From contig NZ_BLPG01000001.1 of assembly GCF_011764445.1 (NCBI RefSeq), positions 8,015,001 to 8,079,000 of the forward strand: a stretch of 64,000 nucleotides of DNA, in the 5' to 3' direction. Position 1 is the stretch's first letter. Each line of letters starts with the position of its first letter. This DNA comes from Phytohabitans rumicis (GTDB lineage: Bacteria; Actinomycetota; Actinomycetes; Mycobacteriales; Micromonosporaceae). The notes beneath the pieces are model-generated. The model made no database searches. It was given only the letters and a program-made list of their open reading frames with translations, and was not told the origin of the DNA. A program made the translations under genes and the position numbers. Below are positions 51,934 to 63,043 of the stretch, one piece after another.

Positions 51934-53157
51934 ATGACGCGCATCCCACCCATGGGCTGGAACAGCTGGGACTGCTACGGCACCACGGTCACCGAGGACG
52001 AGGTCGTCGCCAACGCGGAGTTCATGGCCGAGCGGCTCGCCCCGTACGGCTGGGACACCGTGGTGGTGGACATCCAGTGGTACGAGCCGACCGCCCGCGC
52101 CGGCGGGTACAACGCCGACGCCCCGCTGGTGCTCGACGCGTACGGGCGGCCGCAGCCGGCGCCCAACCGCTTTCCCTCCGCCGCCGGCGGCCGCGGCTTC
52201 GCCCCGCTCGCCGCCCGCGTGCACGACCTCGGCCTGCGCTTCGGGCTGCACATCATGCGGGGCATTCCCCGCCGCGCGGTCGCCGCGAACCTGCCGGTCC
52301 TCGGCACCGCCTATCGGGCCGGCGACGTGGCGGACCGCGCCTCCACCTGCCCCTGGAACCCGGACAACTACGGGCTCGACCACACCCATCCCGGCGCCCG
52401 GGCGTACTACGAATCGCTGGCCGGGATGTTCGCCGAGTGGGGCGTGGACTACGTCAAGGCCGACGACATGCTCGTGCCGTACCACGAGGCGGAGATCGCC
52501 GCGCTGTCCCGGGCGCTGCGCGCCACGGGCCGGCCCATGGCGCTCAGCCTCTCCCCGGGCACCGGCCTCGCCGTCGAGCGGATCGACCACCTGCGCGAGT
52601 ACGCCCACCTGTGGCGGGTCTCCGACGACCTGTGGGACCGCTGGGAGGACGTGTACGCCCAGTTCGAGCGGATGGCCCGGTGGGCGCCGCTGAGCGGACC
52701 CGACGGCTGGGCCGACGCCGACATGCTCCCGCTCGGGCGCATCGGCATCCGTGCCGAGCGCGGCACCGACCGGGCCTCGCGGCTGACCTGGGACGAGCAG
52801 CGCACGCTCATGACGCTGTGGTGCGTGTCCCGCTCGCCGCTGATGTTCGGCGGCGACCTGCCCACCAGCGACCCGCGCACCATCGACCTACTGACCAACG
52901 CCGACGTGCTCGCCGTCCTCAAGCACAGCCGCGGCAACCGCCAGGAGCGGCGCGACGGCGACCTGGTGATCTGGACCGCCGAGGCCACCGACCGTGAGGC
53001 CCGGTACCTCGCCGTCTTCGCGGTGGGCGACCACCCCCTGGACCTGGACCTCCCGCTCCCCGCGGGCACCCACGCCGTAGACCTCTGGACCGGCGAGAAC
53101 GCGCCCTCCGCCGTGACCCTCCCCGCCCACGGCTCCGCCCTCTACCGCGTGACCTAA
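51934..53157 (+). CDS. Alpha-galactosidase, glycoside hydrolase family 27
   Basis: A 407-residue intracellular GH27 enzyme. It begins with the family signature PPMGWNSWDCYG. The nucleophile is Asp177 in VDYVKADD and the acid/base is probably Asp231 in RVSDDLWDRW. A C-terminal antiparallel beta domain starts near residue 315. It removes terminal alpha-galactose from galactosides of plant gums or raffinose-type sugars; relatives include beta-L-arabinopyranosidases, which would match the arabinan-active neighbour. The ATG at 51934 starts right before the signature. Confidence 0.9.
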   Translation: MTRIPPMGWNSWDCYGTTVTEDEVVANAEFMAERLAPYGWDTVVVDIQWYEPTARAGGYNADAPLVLDAYGRPQPAPNRFPSAAGGRGFAPLAARVHDLGLRFGLHIMRGIPRRAVAANLPVLGTAYRAGDVADRASTCPWNPDNYGLDHTHPGARAYYESLAGMFAEWGVDYVKADDMLVPYHEAEIAALSRALRATGRPMALSLSPGTGLAVERIDHLREYAHLWRVSDDLWDRWEDVYAQFERMARWAPLSGPDGWADADMLPLGRIGIRAERGTDRASRLTWDEQRTLMTLWCVSRSPLMFGGDLPTSDPRTIDLLTNADVLAVLKHSRGNRQERRDGDLVIWTAEATDREARYLAVFAVGDHPLDLDLPLPAGTHAVDLWTGENAPSAVTLPAHGSALYRVT

Positions 53158-53201
53158 CCCCTCGTCCCGCCGCCCGCCCCGCCGACCTTGCCCGCCGTGC
53201 G

Positions 53202-53303
53202 CCGATCAAGGACTCCGCCGTCGATCAAGGGCAAACGGCCGTGGTTTGGAGATCAAAGCACGACCATTCGCCCTTGATCGACGCACAAGCCCTTGATCGG
53301 CGC
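53202..53303. repeat. GATCAAGGGC palindromic element, copy 3
   Basis: Main arms 53220-53244 and 53260-53282, with extra half-sites at 53203-53211 and 53290-53300. The centre reads TTTGGAGATCAAAG, so the spacer is in the opposite orientation to copies 1, 2 and 4 (TTTGATCTCCGATCC). It lies between the convergent GH27 and NLP genes. Confidence 0.82.
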
Positions 53304-53318
53304 CCGCCGCGGCGGGGG

Positions 53319-54080
53319 TCAGGCGGCGGGGTTGAAGGGGATGCCGGACGGTTGGGCGCGGGCGAGCATGGCGTTGTAGCGGGTGTCTTTGAGGTCGAAG
53401 AGGGCGGAGCCGAAGTCGGCGGCGCTGAGGATGTCGCGGATGCCGGCGGGGTAGCCGTTCCAGCCGACCAGGGTCGGGTACTGCCACACGTGGTAGTGGT
53501 TCTCGGCCGGCTCGTCGTTGGCGTTGCCGAGGCGGAAGGCGTGCGACCCGGCGCCGTCCTTGTGGTACACGATCTTGGGGTGCGTGCCCTCCCAGCGGAC
53601 CGCGCTGCTGGCGTGCACGGTGAAGGCGCCGTGGGCGGAGGTGGACACGTACTGGGCCTGGTCGTTCTGGACCCACACCACGACGTGCTCCCAGTCGTGC
53701 CGGTGGCCGCTCTCGATGTTGGCGACGAGCTGGTCCTTCTCGAAGTAGAGGGCGTACGCGTACGCGCACCAGCCGTTGTTGCACTTGTAGCGGGCGTACC
53801 CGTTGGTGTTGTCCAGGTCGGACTGGTCGCGGCACTGGCCGTTGAGCGCGCCGGTGGGCTTGAGGCCGCCGTTGAGCGTGCCGGTGGGGCCGATGGCGGG
53901 GGTGGGGTAGCAGCCGTCGGTGTCGTAGTCGTAGGCCGGCTGCCACTTCTGCTCCGCCGCCTCGGCGTTGCCGGGCAGCTTGGCGGGTGGCGCGGCGAGG
54001 GCGACGCCGGCGGTGACGAGGACGATCGCGAGGGCGCTGCCTGCGACGATCAGGGGTCGGAGGGCGCGGGGGTACGCCAT
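53319..54080 (-). CDS. Secreted NPP1/Nep1-like protein (NLP), plant-cell necrosis-inducing family
   Basis: A 253-residue secreted protein. Signal peptide about residues 1-30 (VAGSALAIVLVTAGVALA). The hallmark heptapeptide GHRHDWEH is intact, followed by the conserved VVVWV strand. Cysteines occur in DTDGCYP, QCRDQ, RYKCNNGWC. NLPs of this type bind plant sphingolipids and permeabilise dicot membranes; presence suggests life with plants. An AAGGAG ribosome binding site precedes the ATG at 54080. Confidence 0.92.
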   Translation of the reverse strand: MAYPRALRPLIVAGSALAIVLVTAGVALAAPPAKLPGNAEAAEQKWQPAYDYDTDGCYPTPAIGPTGTLNGGLKPTGALNGQCRDQSDLDNTNGYARYKCNNGWCAYAYALYFEKDQLVANIESGHRHDWEHVVVWVQNDQAQYVSTSAHGAFTVHASSAVRWEGTHPKIVYHKDGAGSHAFRLGNANDEPAENHYHVWQYPTLVGWNGYPAGIRDILSAADFGSALFDLKDTRYNAMLARAQPSGIPFNPAA

Positions 54081-54129
54081 ACGAGAAACTCCTTCACGTT
54101 TGGTCCGTGCGAAAGAGTGTCCCGGCAAA

Positions 54130-54165
54130 TCCCCCTAAAAGCTAGAGTCCCCCTCAAAAGCTAGA
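54130..54165. repeat. Direct repeat upstream of the NLP gene
   Basis: TCCCCCTAAAAGCTAGA (54130-54146) and TCCCCCTCAAAAGCTAGA (54148-54165), differing by one inserted base. The second copy includes the MOSC stop codon. The spacing of 18 bases would put both copies near one face of the helix, about 50 bases upstream of the NLP start. Possible regulator site. Confidence 0.5.
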
Positions 54166-54841
54166 TCAAGCGCGCCTCGTCGCCGACGCGGATCTCGCCG
54201 GGCACCTCGACGGCGGCATACATCCCCATGATGTTGCCGAGCTCGCGCGCGACCCAGCGCAGCGTGGCGCGGTCGTGCGGGACGGTCGGCGTCTCCTTCG
54301 TGATCATGACGCACCGCTCGCAGCCCTGGGTGAAGCGCAACCGCATCGTGCCGACGGCCAGCCGGCGACCGATCCAGTCGTGCTCCGGGTACCCGGTGCC
54401 GGACTCGTCGGGCACCCCGGACAGCACCAGGTTGGGCCGGAACCGGCTGACGTCCACCGCGCTGTCCGGCAGCGCCGCGGCGAGGGTGTCCAGCGCGGTG
54501 GTCGTCAGCACGTGCAGTGCGCCGTCGGCCCAGTCCGGCTGGCGCCCGACGAGCGAGACCTTGGCCTGCACGGCGGTGCTGAGCCGGCTGCCGGCGTCCG
54601 GCGCGTCGGACCGGAACCGCTCGCCGTTCGGCAGGATCAGCTCCGCCACGCCGACGCCGGCCGTTTCGGCCCGCACCCGCATGAGCCCCGGGATGGCGCC
54701 GGCCCAGGTGAGCTCGTCCCGCTCATCGTGTACGGCGATGCGGCGGTCACCCTCGATTCCCATGGTGCCAACCGTGGCGGCACCCAGCTGCTCGCCGCCG
54801 ATCGACTTCACCGGGTACCGCCACAGTTGGTTGATTCGCAT
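54161..54841 (-). CDS. MOSC-domain molybdenum-cofactor-binding protein
   Basis: A 226-residue protein. N-terminal MOSC beta-barrel (residues 1-70, beginning INQLWRYPVKSIGGEQL) and C-terminal MOSC domain with the conserved cysteine segment FTQGCERCVMITKE. Related proteins carry molybdenum cofactor sulphur and act in amidoxime or N-hydroxy reduction. It stands alone, downstream of the PAP2 gene and upstream of the NLP gene. Confidence 0.9.
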   Translation of the reverse strand: MRINQLWRYPVKSIGGEQLGAATVGTMGIEGDRRIAVHDERDELTWAGAIPGLMRVRAETAGVGVAELILPNGERFRSDAPDAGSRLSTAVQAKVSLVGRQPDWADGALHVLTTTALDTLAAALPDSAVDVSRFRPNLVLSGVPDESGTGYPEHDWIGRRLAVGTMRLRFTQGCERCVMITKETPTVPHDRATLRWVARELGNIMGMYAAVEVPGEIRVGDEARLI

Positions 54842-54864
54842 GCGTCGATGTTATCCGGGTCGCG

Positions 54865-56675
54865 CTAGGCGGTGACCAGCCGGACGGACAGGCCGTTCCC
54901 GTTATAGATCGGCACGGCCCGCAGCCCTTCGGCGCGTACCGTGATGGCGGCGAACCGGCCGCGCAGCCGCTGCGCGTCGATGACCCGGAGCACCGCGCCG
55001 GCGCGCAGGTCGCCGTCCAGGTGGAGGTCGAGCGTGCTGCCGAGGTTCACCGTGAGGGTGCCGCCGACCAGCAGGCCGGGGTGGCCGGGCCGGCGCACGG
55101 TCACGCCGAGCGTCGCGCCGGCGTACACGTCGAGGTCGCCCTGGCCGAACGCGGTGGGTGAGCCGGCGATCAGGCCGCCGGCGACGAGCCTGGTGTCGCC
55201 GCGGTAGCGGTTCTGGCCGGTCAGGGTCAGCGTGCCGGTGCCGCGCTTGACCAGGCCGCCGCGGCCGTCGATGGCGTTGCGCCACGCGTCGGCCGCGTGG
55301 AAGCCGCCGCGCGCGGCGTCCAGGGTGACGTCCACGTCCCGGTCGAACGCGCCGTAGCCGTCGGCGGCGGCGAACAGGTCGAGGCGGCCCCACTGCTCGG
55401 GGCCGTCCAGCAGGACGTAGCCCGACGGCAGCGCGGTCGTGCGGAGCACCTCGCTCCGCTGCGCCGCGTCCAGGTACGGCAGCCGCGTCTCCAGCAGCAC
55501 CTCGGCGCCGGTGGGGACGGCCATCGCGGTGCCGCCGCCGCACCGGGGCAGGATGTACGTCAGGCGGGGCGTGTACTGGGCGGCATTCGCGGCGCGGTCG
55601 GCGTACGGGTCTGTGTCCACAGTGGACGAGTGTGCCTGGGCGAGGAGGTCGCCGGGGAAGTAGTCGAGGATCTGCTGCCGGGCGGTCGCCTTGAGGCCGG
55701 CGTACTGCGGGTCGTGCAGGGCCGCGGCCGCGAGCGCGGTGGCGAGGGTGCGGCCGCCGATGACGTCGAGCGGCGAGTGCATGCCCGCGACGATGCGGGT
55801 GTGGCTGTAGTCCGCGGCACAGGCGAGCAGCTCCTGGAAGCGCTCCGGGACCGCGTACGCGAACGCCAGCGCGGCCAGGTAGAGCGCGTTGGTGTGGCCG
55901 CTGACGAAGCCGCCGTCGTCGGCCGGGTCGGTGCCGCGCTGGCGCAGCAGCTGCGGGGCGACGGCCACCTCCGAGTCGTACACCGGAAAGCCCAGCGCGT
56001 CGGTGGCGCCGGTGGCGATCACCTGGTTGTCGGCGGTCATCCGCCACGGCCGGGGGTACTGGTAGTAGAGCTTGCTGGGGTTGCTGGAGGCGTGCGGGCC
56101 GCGCAGCGTGTCGACGAGCCGGACCACGGCGCCGAGCGCGGACGTCTGGGAGCCGGCGCCGAGGGCCGAACCGGCCGGCGCGTCGGCCGGCAGGGCGTCG
56201 CTGATCCGGGCGGGCGGGGTGCCGTCGGGCGCGGACGTGATGCCGGTGACCGCCTTGGCGCCGGCCCGGTACGCGGCCGCCAGCGGGCCGAGGCCGTCGA
56301 TGGCCGAGTAGCTCTGGTGCCGCCGGTCGATGATGAACGACCGCTTCGCCTCCTCGTCGGTGCGCGCGGCGGTGACGGTGGCGCAGTACCGGATGTTGGC
56401 GCGCAGCACGTCCAACTGGAGCGGGATGCCGGAGTCCCACGTCGGCCCGGTCTTCCAGAGCCGCTGCATCCCGGTGAGGATGCGGATCGCCGCGTTGGTC
56501 TCGGGGAGAGGTTGGCGGTCGTGTTGGTCAGGTAGTCATCCACAAAGGACAGTGGTGCGGCCGCGTGCGCGCTCGACAGCCACGACAGGGCGACGGGGCC
56601 GGCGATGACACCCGCCCCGGCGCCAGCCGCGTAACCGAGGAACCGCCGGCGATTCAGTTTGGTGCGCTCTGTCAT
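54865..56675 (-). CDS. Tat-exported PAP2-family phosphatase with autotransporter-like repeat (single-base frame break)
   Basis: 603 residues if one base is restored in the run at 56503-56506, which joins TTANLSP to ETNAAIRILTGM. A twin-arginine signal is clear (NRRRFLGYAAGAGAGVIAG). The PAP2/vanadium-haloperoxidase active site shows GFVSGHTNALY and SHTRIVAGMHSPLDVIGG, with the expected His residues. The last 150 residues contain a beta-strand repeat of the autotransporter-associated type (KRGTGTLTLTGQNRYRGDTR). Probably a secreted acid phosphatase. Confidence 0.82.
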
Positions 56676-56769
56676 GTCTTCTCCGTGAGAACGTGGCAGC
56701 CGAGGGCAGTGGGGCTGGAGCGTACCCGGTGATCAGAAAATGTCCTAACAAAGGGTCAGCCCTCGTTCA

Positions 56770-56841
56770 GACATCGGGTCGTTTCGGTGTCAACGTTCGC
56801 GTAACAAAGCTGGTACGGCACCTTGACACGATAGACATCGG
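56770..56841. promoter_or_regulatory. Paired AGACATCGG sites upstream of the fuconate operon
   Basis: AGACATCGGGTC (56770-56781) and AGACATCGGATC (56833-56844) differ at one position and are 63 bp apart, six helical turns. The second lies in the spacer between the -35 and -10 boxes. They are probably binding sites for an operon regulator. Confidence 0.45.
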
Positions 56842-56852
56842 ATCTCTAGCGT
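56823..56852 (+). promoter_or_regulatory. Predicted leaderless promoter of the fuconate operon
   Basis: -35 TTGACA (56823-56828), an 18-base spacer, -10 TAGCGT (56847-56852), then seven bases to the GTG at 56860. The spacing places the transcript start at the start codon itself, and no ribosome binding site is visible. Confidence 0.6.
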
Positions 56853-56859
56853 CCGGCAC

Positions 56860-58146
56860 GTGAGCACCATCGTCTCGTTGGAGACCGACGACGTCCGGTT
56901 CCCCACGTCCCTGTCATTGGATGGCTCGGACGCGATGAACCCCGATCCGGATTACTCGGCCGCGTACGTGCGCCTGCGTACCGACGCCGGCGACGGGCTG
57001 GCCGGGCACGGCTTCGTGTTCACCATCGGCCGCGGCAACGACGTACAGGTCGCCGCGATCCGCAGCCTGGCGCCGTACGTCGTCGCGCGGGACACCGAGG
57101 CGCTGCTGGCCGACCTCGGCGGCTTCTGGCGGGAGCTGGTGCACGACTCGCAGCTGCGCTGGCTCGGGCCGGAAAAGGGTGTGATGCACATGGCGGTCGG
57201 TGCCGTGGTCAACGCCCTGTGGGACCTCAAGGCCAAGCGCGCGGGCCTGCCGCTGTGGCAACTGCTCGCCCGGATGTCGCCGGCCGAGATCGTGGACCTG
57301 GTCGACTTCCGGTACCTGTCCGACGCGCTCACCCGGGACGAGGCGCTGAAGATCCTGGAGGAGGCGCGGGCCGGCCGGGCCGACCGCGAGACCGAGCTGA
57401 TCCGCACCGGCTATCCGGCGTACACCACCACGCCGGGCTGGCTCGGGTACGACGACGACAAGCTCGCCCGGCTCTGCCGGGAGGCGGTCGGGAGCGGCTT
57501 CGCCCAGATCAAGCTCAAGGTGGGCGGCGACCGCGACGACGACGTACGCCGGCTGCGGATCGCCCGCGAGGCGGTCGGACCGGACGTGCGGATCGCCGTG
57601 GACGCCAACCAGCGCTGGGACGTGGCCGAGGCGATCGACTGGATCGCGGCGCTGGCCCCGTTCGACGTGGCCTGGGTCGAGGAGCCGACCAGCCCGGACG
57701 ACGTCCTGGCGCACGCGGCCATCGCGCGCGCCATCGCGCCGATCCCGGTGGCGACCGGCGAGCACATGGCCAACCGGGTGATGGCCAAGCAGTTCCTGCA
57801 GGCGCGGGCGCTCGGCGTGCTGCAGATCGACGCCACCCGGGTGTCCGGGATCAACGAGAACCTCGCGATGCTCCTGCTGGCCGCCAAGTTCGGCGTGCGG
57901 GTCTGCCCGCACGCCGGCGGCGTCGGCCTGTGCGAGCTGGTCCAGCACCTGTCGATGTTCGACTATGTGGCCGTCACGGGTACGACGAACGACCGCATGA
58001 TCGAGTATGTGGACCACCTCCACGAGCACTTCGTCACCCCCGTGACGATCCGGGACGGGCACTACGTGACCCCGGTCGCACCGGGGGCCGGCGCGGAGAT
58101 GCTGGCGGTGTCCATCGATCGGTATAGGTTCACCGGCAATGCGTGA
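56860..58146 (+). CDS. L-fuconate dehydratase, enolase superfamily
   Basis: A 428-residue enzyme of mandelate-racemase type. Visible sites: the KxK base motif IKLKVGG, metal ligands in [18 protein letters not shown] and ATGEH, and the His base in CPHAGGVGL. The N-terminal [20 protein letters not shown] is typical of L-fuconate dehydratases. It converts L-fuconate to 2-keto-3-deoxy-L-fuconate in the non-phosphorylated L-fucose pathway. First gene of an operon with an aldose dehydrogenase and a sugar importer. Confidence 0.9.
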   Translation: MSTIVSLETDDVRFPTSLSLDGSDAMNPDPDYSAAYVRLRTDAGDGLAGHGFVFTIGRGNDVQVAAIRSLAPYVVARDTEALLADLGGFWRELVHDSQLRWLGPEKGVMHMAVGAVVNALWDLKAKRAGLPLWQLLARMSPAEIVDLVDFRYLSDALTRDEALKILEEARAGRADRETELIRTGYPAYTTTPGWLGYDDDKLARLCREAVGSGFAQIKLKVGGDRDDDVRRLRIAREAVGPDVRIAVDANQRWDVAEAIDWIAALAPFDVAWVEEPTSPDDVLAHAAIARAIAPIPVATGEHMANRVMAKQFLQARALGVLQIDATRVSGINENLAMLLLAAKFGVRVCPHAGGVGLCELVQHLSMFDYVAVTGTTNDRMIEYVDHLHEHFVTPVTIRDGHYVTPVAPGAGAEMLAVSIDRYRFTGNA

Positions 58147-59082
58147 GCTACGACTGACCCGGTTGGGATGCGGCACGGCCAGCATCGGCAACCACCGCGT
58201 GCCGCTGACCGACGGCGAGGCCGCCGAGATCCTCGATGCGGCCTGGGACGCCGGGATCCGGCACTTCGACACCGCGCCGCACTACGGCCTGGGGCTCTCG
58301 GAGTGGCGGCTGGGGCAGTTCCTGGCCGGCAAGCCGCGCGACGAGTACGCCGTGTCCACAAAGGTCGGCCGGCTCCTGGAGCCGAACCCGGCCGGCGCCG
58401 GCGCCCTCGACGACGAGGACTTTGTGGTGCCGGCGGCGTACCGGCGGGTCTGGGACTTCTCGGCGGCCGGCGTGCGGCGCAGCCTGGAGGAGTCGCTGGG
58501 CCGGCTCGGGCTGGACCGCGTCGACGTGCTGTACCTGCACGACCCGGAGCGCTGGGACCTGGACCGCGGCCTGGCCGACGGGCTGCCGGCCCTCGTCCAA
58601 CTCCGGGAGGAGGGCCTCGCCACGGCGATCGGGATCGGCTCGATGGGGACCGAGGCGCTCGTCGCGGCGGCCCGGTCCGGGGTGGCCGACCTGCTCATGG
58701 TGGCCGGCCGGTACACCCTCGCGGACCAGTCCGGCGCCGCCGAGCTCCTTGACGCGTGCCGCGCGAACGGCGTGGGCATCGTGGCCGCGGCCGTGTTCAA
58801 CGGTGGCCTGCTCGCCGAGCCGCTGACCGCGTCGTCCACATTCGACTACCGGCCGGCGCCGGGCGCGGTCGTGGCCCGGGCACGGCGGATCGCGGAAGTG
58901 TGCGAATCGTTCGGCGTGCCGCTGCGTGCCGCTGCCCTGGCGTACCCGTTGCTGGAGCCTGTGGTGCGCGCGGTGGTCGTGGGCGCCAACAACCCGGACC
59001 AGGTCCGGCAGAATGCCGCGGACCTTGCCTTGGACGTGCCGCAAGGGATGTGGGAGCGGCTGCGCGCGGAAGGGCTGGTGGC

Positions 59083-59086
<4 letters not shown>
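58139..59086 (+). CDS. Aldo/keto reductase, probable L-fucose (aldose) dehydrogenase
   Basis: A 315-residue NAD(P)-dependent TIM-barrel enzyme. Tetrad residues are in [13 protein letters not shown] (Asp, Tyr), VSTKVGR (Lys) and LYLHDPE (His). It resembles D-threo-aldose 1-dehydrogenases, which oxidise L-fucose to the lactone, feeding the dehydratase just upstream. The ATG overlaps the dehydratase stop by eight bases. A lactonase is not seen here. Confidence 0.85.
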
Positions 59087-60638
<1,552 letters not shown>

Positions 60639-60642
<4 letters not shown>

Positions 60643-61643
60643 CGATGGCGTTCCAGCTCACCCGCGCGACGGGCGCCGACAGGTCCGCCTGGCTGGCCGC
60701 CGTCATGAACCGCCTCCAGCAACTGCTGGCCTTCGCGAGCCTCATCGTGATCTTCACGTTCTTCTCGTTCGCGAACTCGGCCTTCCCGACGTACTCGAAT
60801 GTCATCAACATCCTGTTCAGCACCGTCGTGATCGGGACGCTCGCGCTGGGCACGACGTTCGTCATCATCACCGGCGGCATCGACCTGTCCATCGGTACGG
60901 GCATGGCGCTGTGCGCGGTCATGTCCGGCGTGTTCATCGTGAACGCCGGCCTGCCGGTCGTCATCGGCGTGCCGCTCGCCATCCTCTTCGGTGGCCTGAT
61001 CGGTCTGATCAACGGCTTCAACGTCGCCGTCCTCAAGATCCCGCCGTTCATCGCCACCCTCGCGATGATGCTCGTCGCGCAGGGGCTCGCCCTGGTGATC
61101 TCCAAGAGCGCGCCGATCTACTTCAGCGACCACCCCGGCTACATCAAGATCTCGACCGGCGAGCTGATCCCGGCGCTCAACATCCCGAACGCCGTACTCG
61201 TGCTGCTCGCCGCCGCGGTGATCGCCGGCTTCGTGCTGAGCAAGACGCTCCTCGGCCGCTACACGTACTCCATCGGCAGCAACGAGGCCGCCACCGCGCT
61301 GTCCGGCATCGACGTACGTCGATGGAAGGTCGTCATCTACACCCTCGCCGGGCTCTTCACCGGCCTGGCCGGCGTGATGATCTCGGCCCGTCTCGGCTCC
61401 GCCCAACCCGCCACCGGCATGGGCTACGAACTCCAGGCCATCGCCGCCGTCGTCATCGGCGGTACGTCGCTGGCCGGTGGCAAGGGCTCGATCATCGGCA
61501 CCGTGATCGGCGCCCTCATCATCTCGGTCCTCAACAACGGCCTGCAGATCATGTCCATCCCGCAGGAGTGGCAGAACGTCATCCTCGGCCTGGTCATCCT
61601 CGTGGCCGTCTACGCCGACATGGTGCGCAAGAAGGAAGCCTGA
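60639..61643 (+). CDS. Monosaccharide ABC transporter permease (RbsC type)
   Basis: A 334-residue membrane protein with about nine helices and the family motif ITGGIDLSIGTGMALCAVMS. The C-terminal VIGGTSLAGGKGSIIGTVIGA is also characteristic. The ATG at 60639 overlaps the ATPase stop (ATGA). Confidence 0.93.
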
Positions 61644-61677
61644 CGTGACCACCCACGGACACAAGGGAGCACGAACC

Positions 61678-62643
61678 ATGAAAAGAAATCGAATTCTCGC
61701 CGCCGTTGCCGTGACCGCCATCGCCCTCGTCACCGCCGGGTGTGGCGACGACGGGTCCACTGGCACCGGCAGTGATCAGAAGTACATCGCGATCGTCTCC
61801 AAGGGCTTCCAGCACCAGTTCTGGCAGGCCGTCAAGAAGGGCGCCGAGGACGAGGCGGCCAAGCAGGGCGTACGCATCACGTTCGAGGGCCCGGCCACCG
61901 AGGCCGACATCGAGGCCCAGACCACGATGCTCACCAACGCCCTGGCCAAGAAGCCGGACGCCATCGGGTTCGCCGCTCTGGACAGCAAGGCCGCCGCACC
62001 GCTCATGGAGCAGGCCAAGTCCGCCAACATCCCGGTGATCGCCTTCGACTCCGGTGTGGACAGTGACGTACCGCTGACCACCGCGGCGACCGACAACAAG
62101 GCCGCCGCGGGCGAGGCCGCCAAGCACCTGTCCGAGCTGATCGGCGGATCAGGCAAGGTCGCTCTCGTCGTACACGACCAGACCAGCGTCACCGGCCGGG
62201 ACCGGCGCGACGGCTTCACCGATTGGATGAAGGCCAACGCGCCCGGCATCCAGGTCCTGCCCGTCCAGTACGGCGGCGGCGACCAGGCCAAGTCCGCCGA
62301 CATCACCAAGTCCATCCTGCGCGCCAACCCCGACGTCAAGGGCATCTACGGCGCCAACGAGGGCTCGGCGATCGGCGTGATCAAGGGCATCGAGGAGAGC
62401 GGCAAGAAGGGCGTGGTCGTGGTGGGCTTCGACTCCGGCCAGGCCCAGATCGACGCCATCAAGAACGGCACCGAGGCCGGCGCCATCACCCAGAACCCGG
62501 TCGGCATGGGAGCCGCCCTGGTCAAGGCCGCGGTGGACGCCCTCAACGGCACCTCGCTCCCGAAGACCATCGACACCGGCTACTTCTGGTACGACAAGAC
62601 CAACATCGACTCCCCCGAGATCCAAGCCGTCCTCTACAAGTAG
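61678..62643 (+). CDS. Sugar-binding lipoprotein of the RbsB type
   Basis: A 321-residue lipoprotein. The lipobox ends LVTAGC at about residue 21, so the mature protein is anchored by Cys. Two Rossmann-like lobes follow, with VIAFDSGVDSDVP and VVVGFDSGQAQIDAI. The ATG at 61678 is preferred over 61645 because it gives a clean lipoprotein signal (MKRNRILAAVAVT) and a GGGAG ribosome binding site. Last gene of the operon in view; palindromic elements follow it. Confidence 0.92.
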   Translation: MKRNRILAAVAVTAIALVTAGCGDDGSTGTGSDQKYIAIVSKGFQHQFWQAVKKGAEDEAAKQGVRITFEGPATEADIEAQTTMLTNALAKKPDAIGFAALDSKAAAPLMEQAKSANIPVIAFDSGVDSDVPLTTAATDNKAAAGEAAKHLSELIGGSGKVALVVHDQTSVTGRDRRDGFTDWMKANAPGIQVLPVQYGGGDQAKSADITKSILRANPDVKGIYGANEGSAIGVIKGIEESGKKGVVVVGFDSGQAQIDAIKNGTEAGAITQNPVGMGAALVKAAVDALNGTSLPKTIDTGYFWYDKTNIDSPEIQAVLYK

Positions 62644-62729
62644 CGCCCGCCCCTCTCCGCTCGCCGCCAGCGCCCCGGCGCCCGGCTCTCCCGTCGAGGG
62701 CTCTCCTCGGGCTCTCCTCGGGCTCTCCC

Positions 62730-62815
62730 CGTCGATCAAGGGCGAACGGCCGTGGTTTGATCTCCGATCCACGACCGTTCGCCCTTGATCGACGCACGAT
62801 TCCTTGATCGACGGC
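62730..62815. repeat. GATCAAGGGC palindromic element, copy 4
   Basis: Arms 62731-62753 and 62771-62793 pair at 22 of 23 positions, around TTTGATCTCCGATCC. The inner core has GGCGAACGG where copy 1 has GGCAAACGG, and the second arm carries the matching change, so pairing is kept. An extra half-site is at 62801-62812. Confidence 0.85.
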
Positions 62816-62888
62816 GCCCGCGGGCATGCCCGGGGTCCCGCGCCGGAGGCCCGGGTCCAGCCCGGCCCGTCGATCCGGCGCCAGCCTC

Positions 62889-62990
62889 GTCGATCAAGGG
62901 AAACACCCGCGATCAAGGGCGAACGGTCGTGGAAAAGAGATCCAACCACGGCCGTTCGCCCTTGATCGACGAGGAAGTCCTTGATCGGCG
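62889..62990. repeat. GATCAAGGGC palindromic element, copy 5
   Basis: Arms 62911-62932 and 62946-62970 with a short centre (AAAAGAGATCCAA), plus half-sites at 62889-62900 and 62980-62990. It lies about 75 bases after copy 4. Confidence 0.82.
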
Positions 62991-63043
62991 CGAGGCGCGA
63001 GGCGCGAGGCGCGCCGCGCGCCGCGCGCCCTCGCGTGGCGGGG

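Larger units (their letters stand above)
62644..63043. other. Intergenic region with two palindromic elements
   Basis: No gene in these 400 bases between convergent genes. It contains palindromic copies 4 and 5 and, at about 62991-63035, a low-complexity CGAGGCG/GCGCCGC stretch. A minus-strand open frame runs through it only because the neighbouring hydrolase gene has lost one base. Confidence 0.65.
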
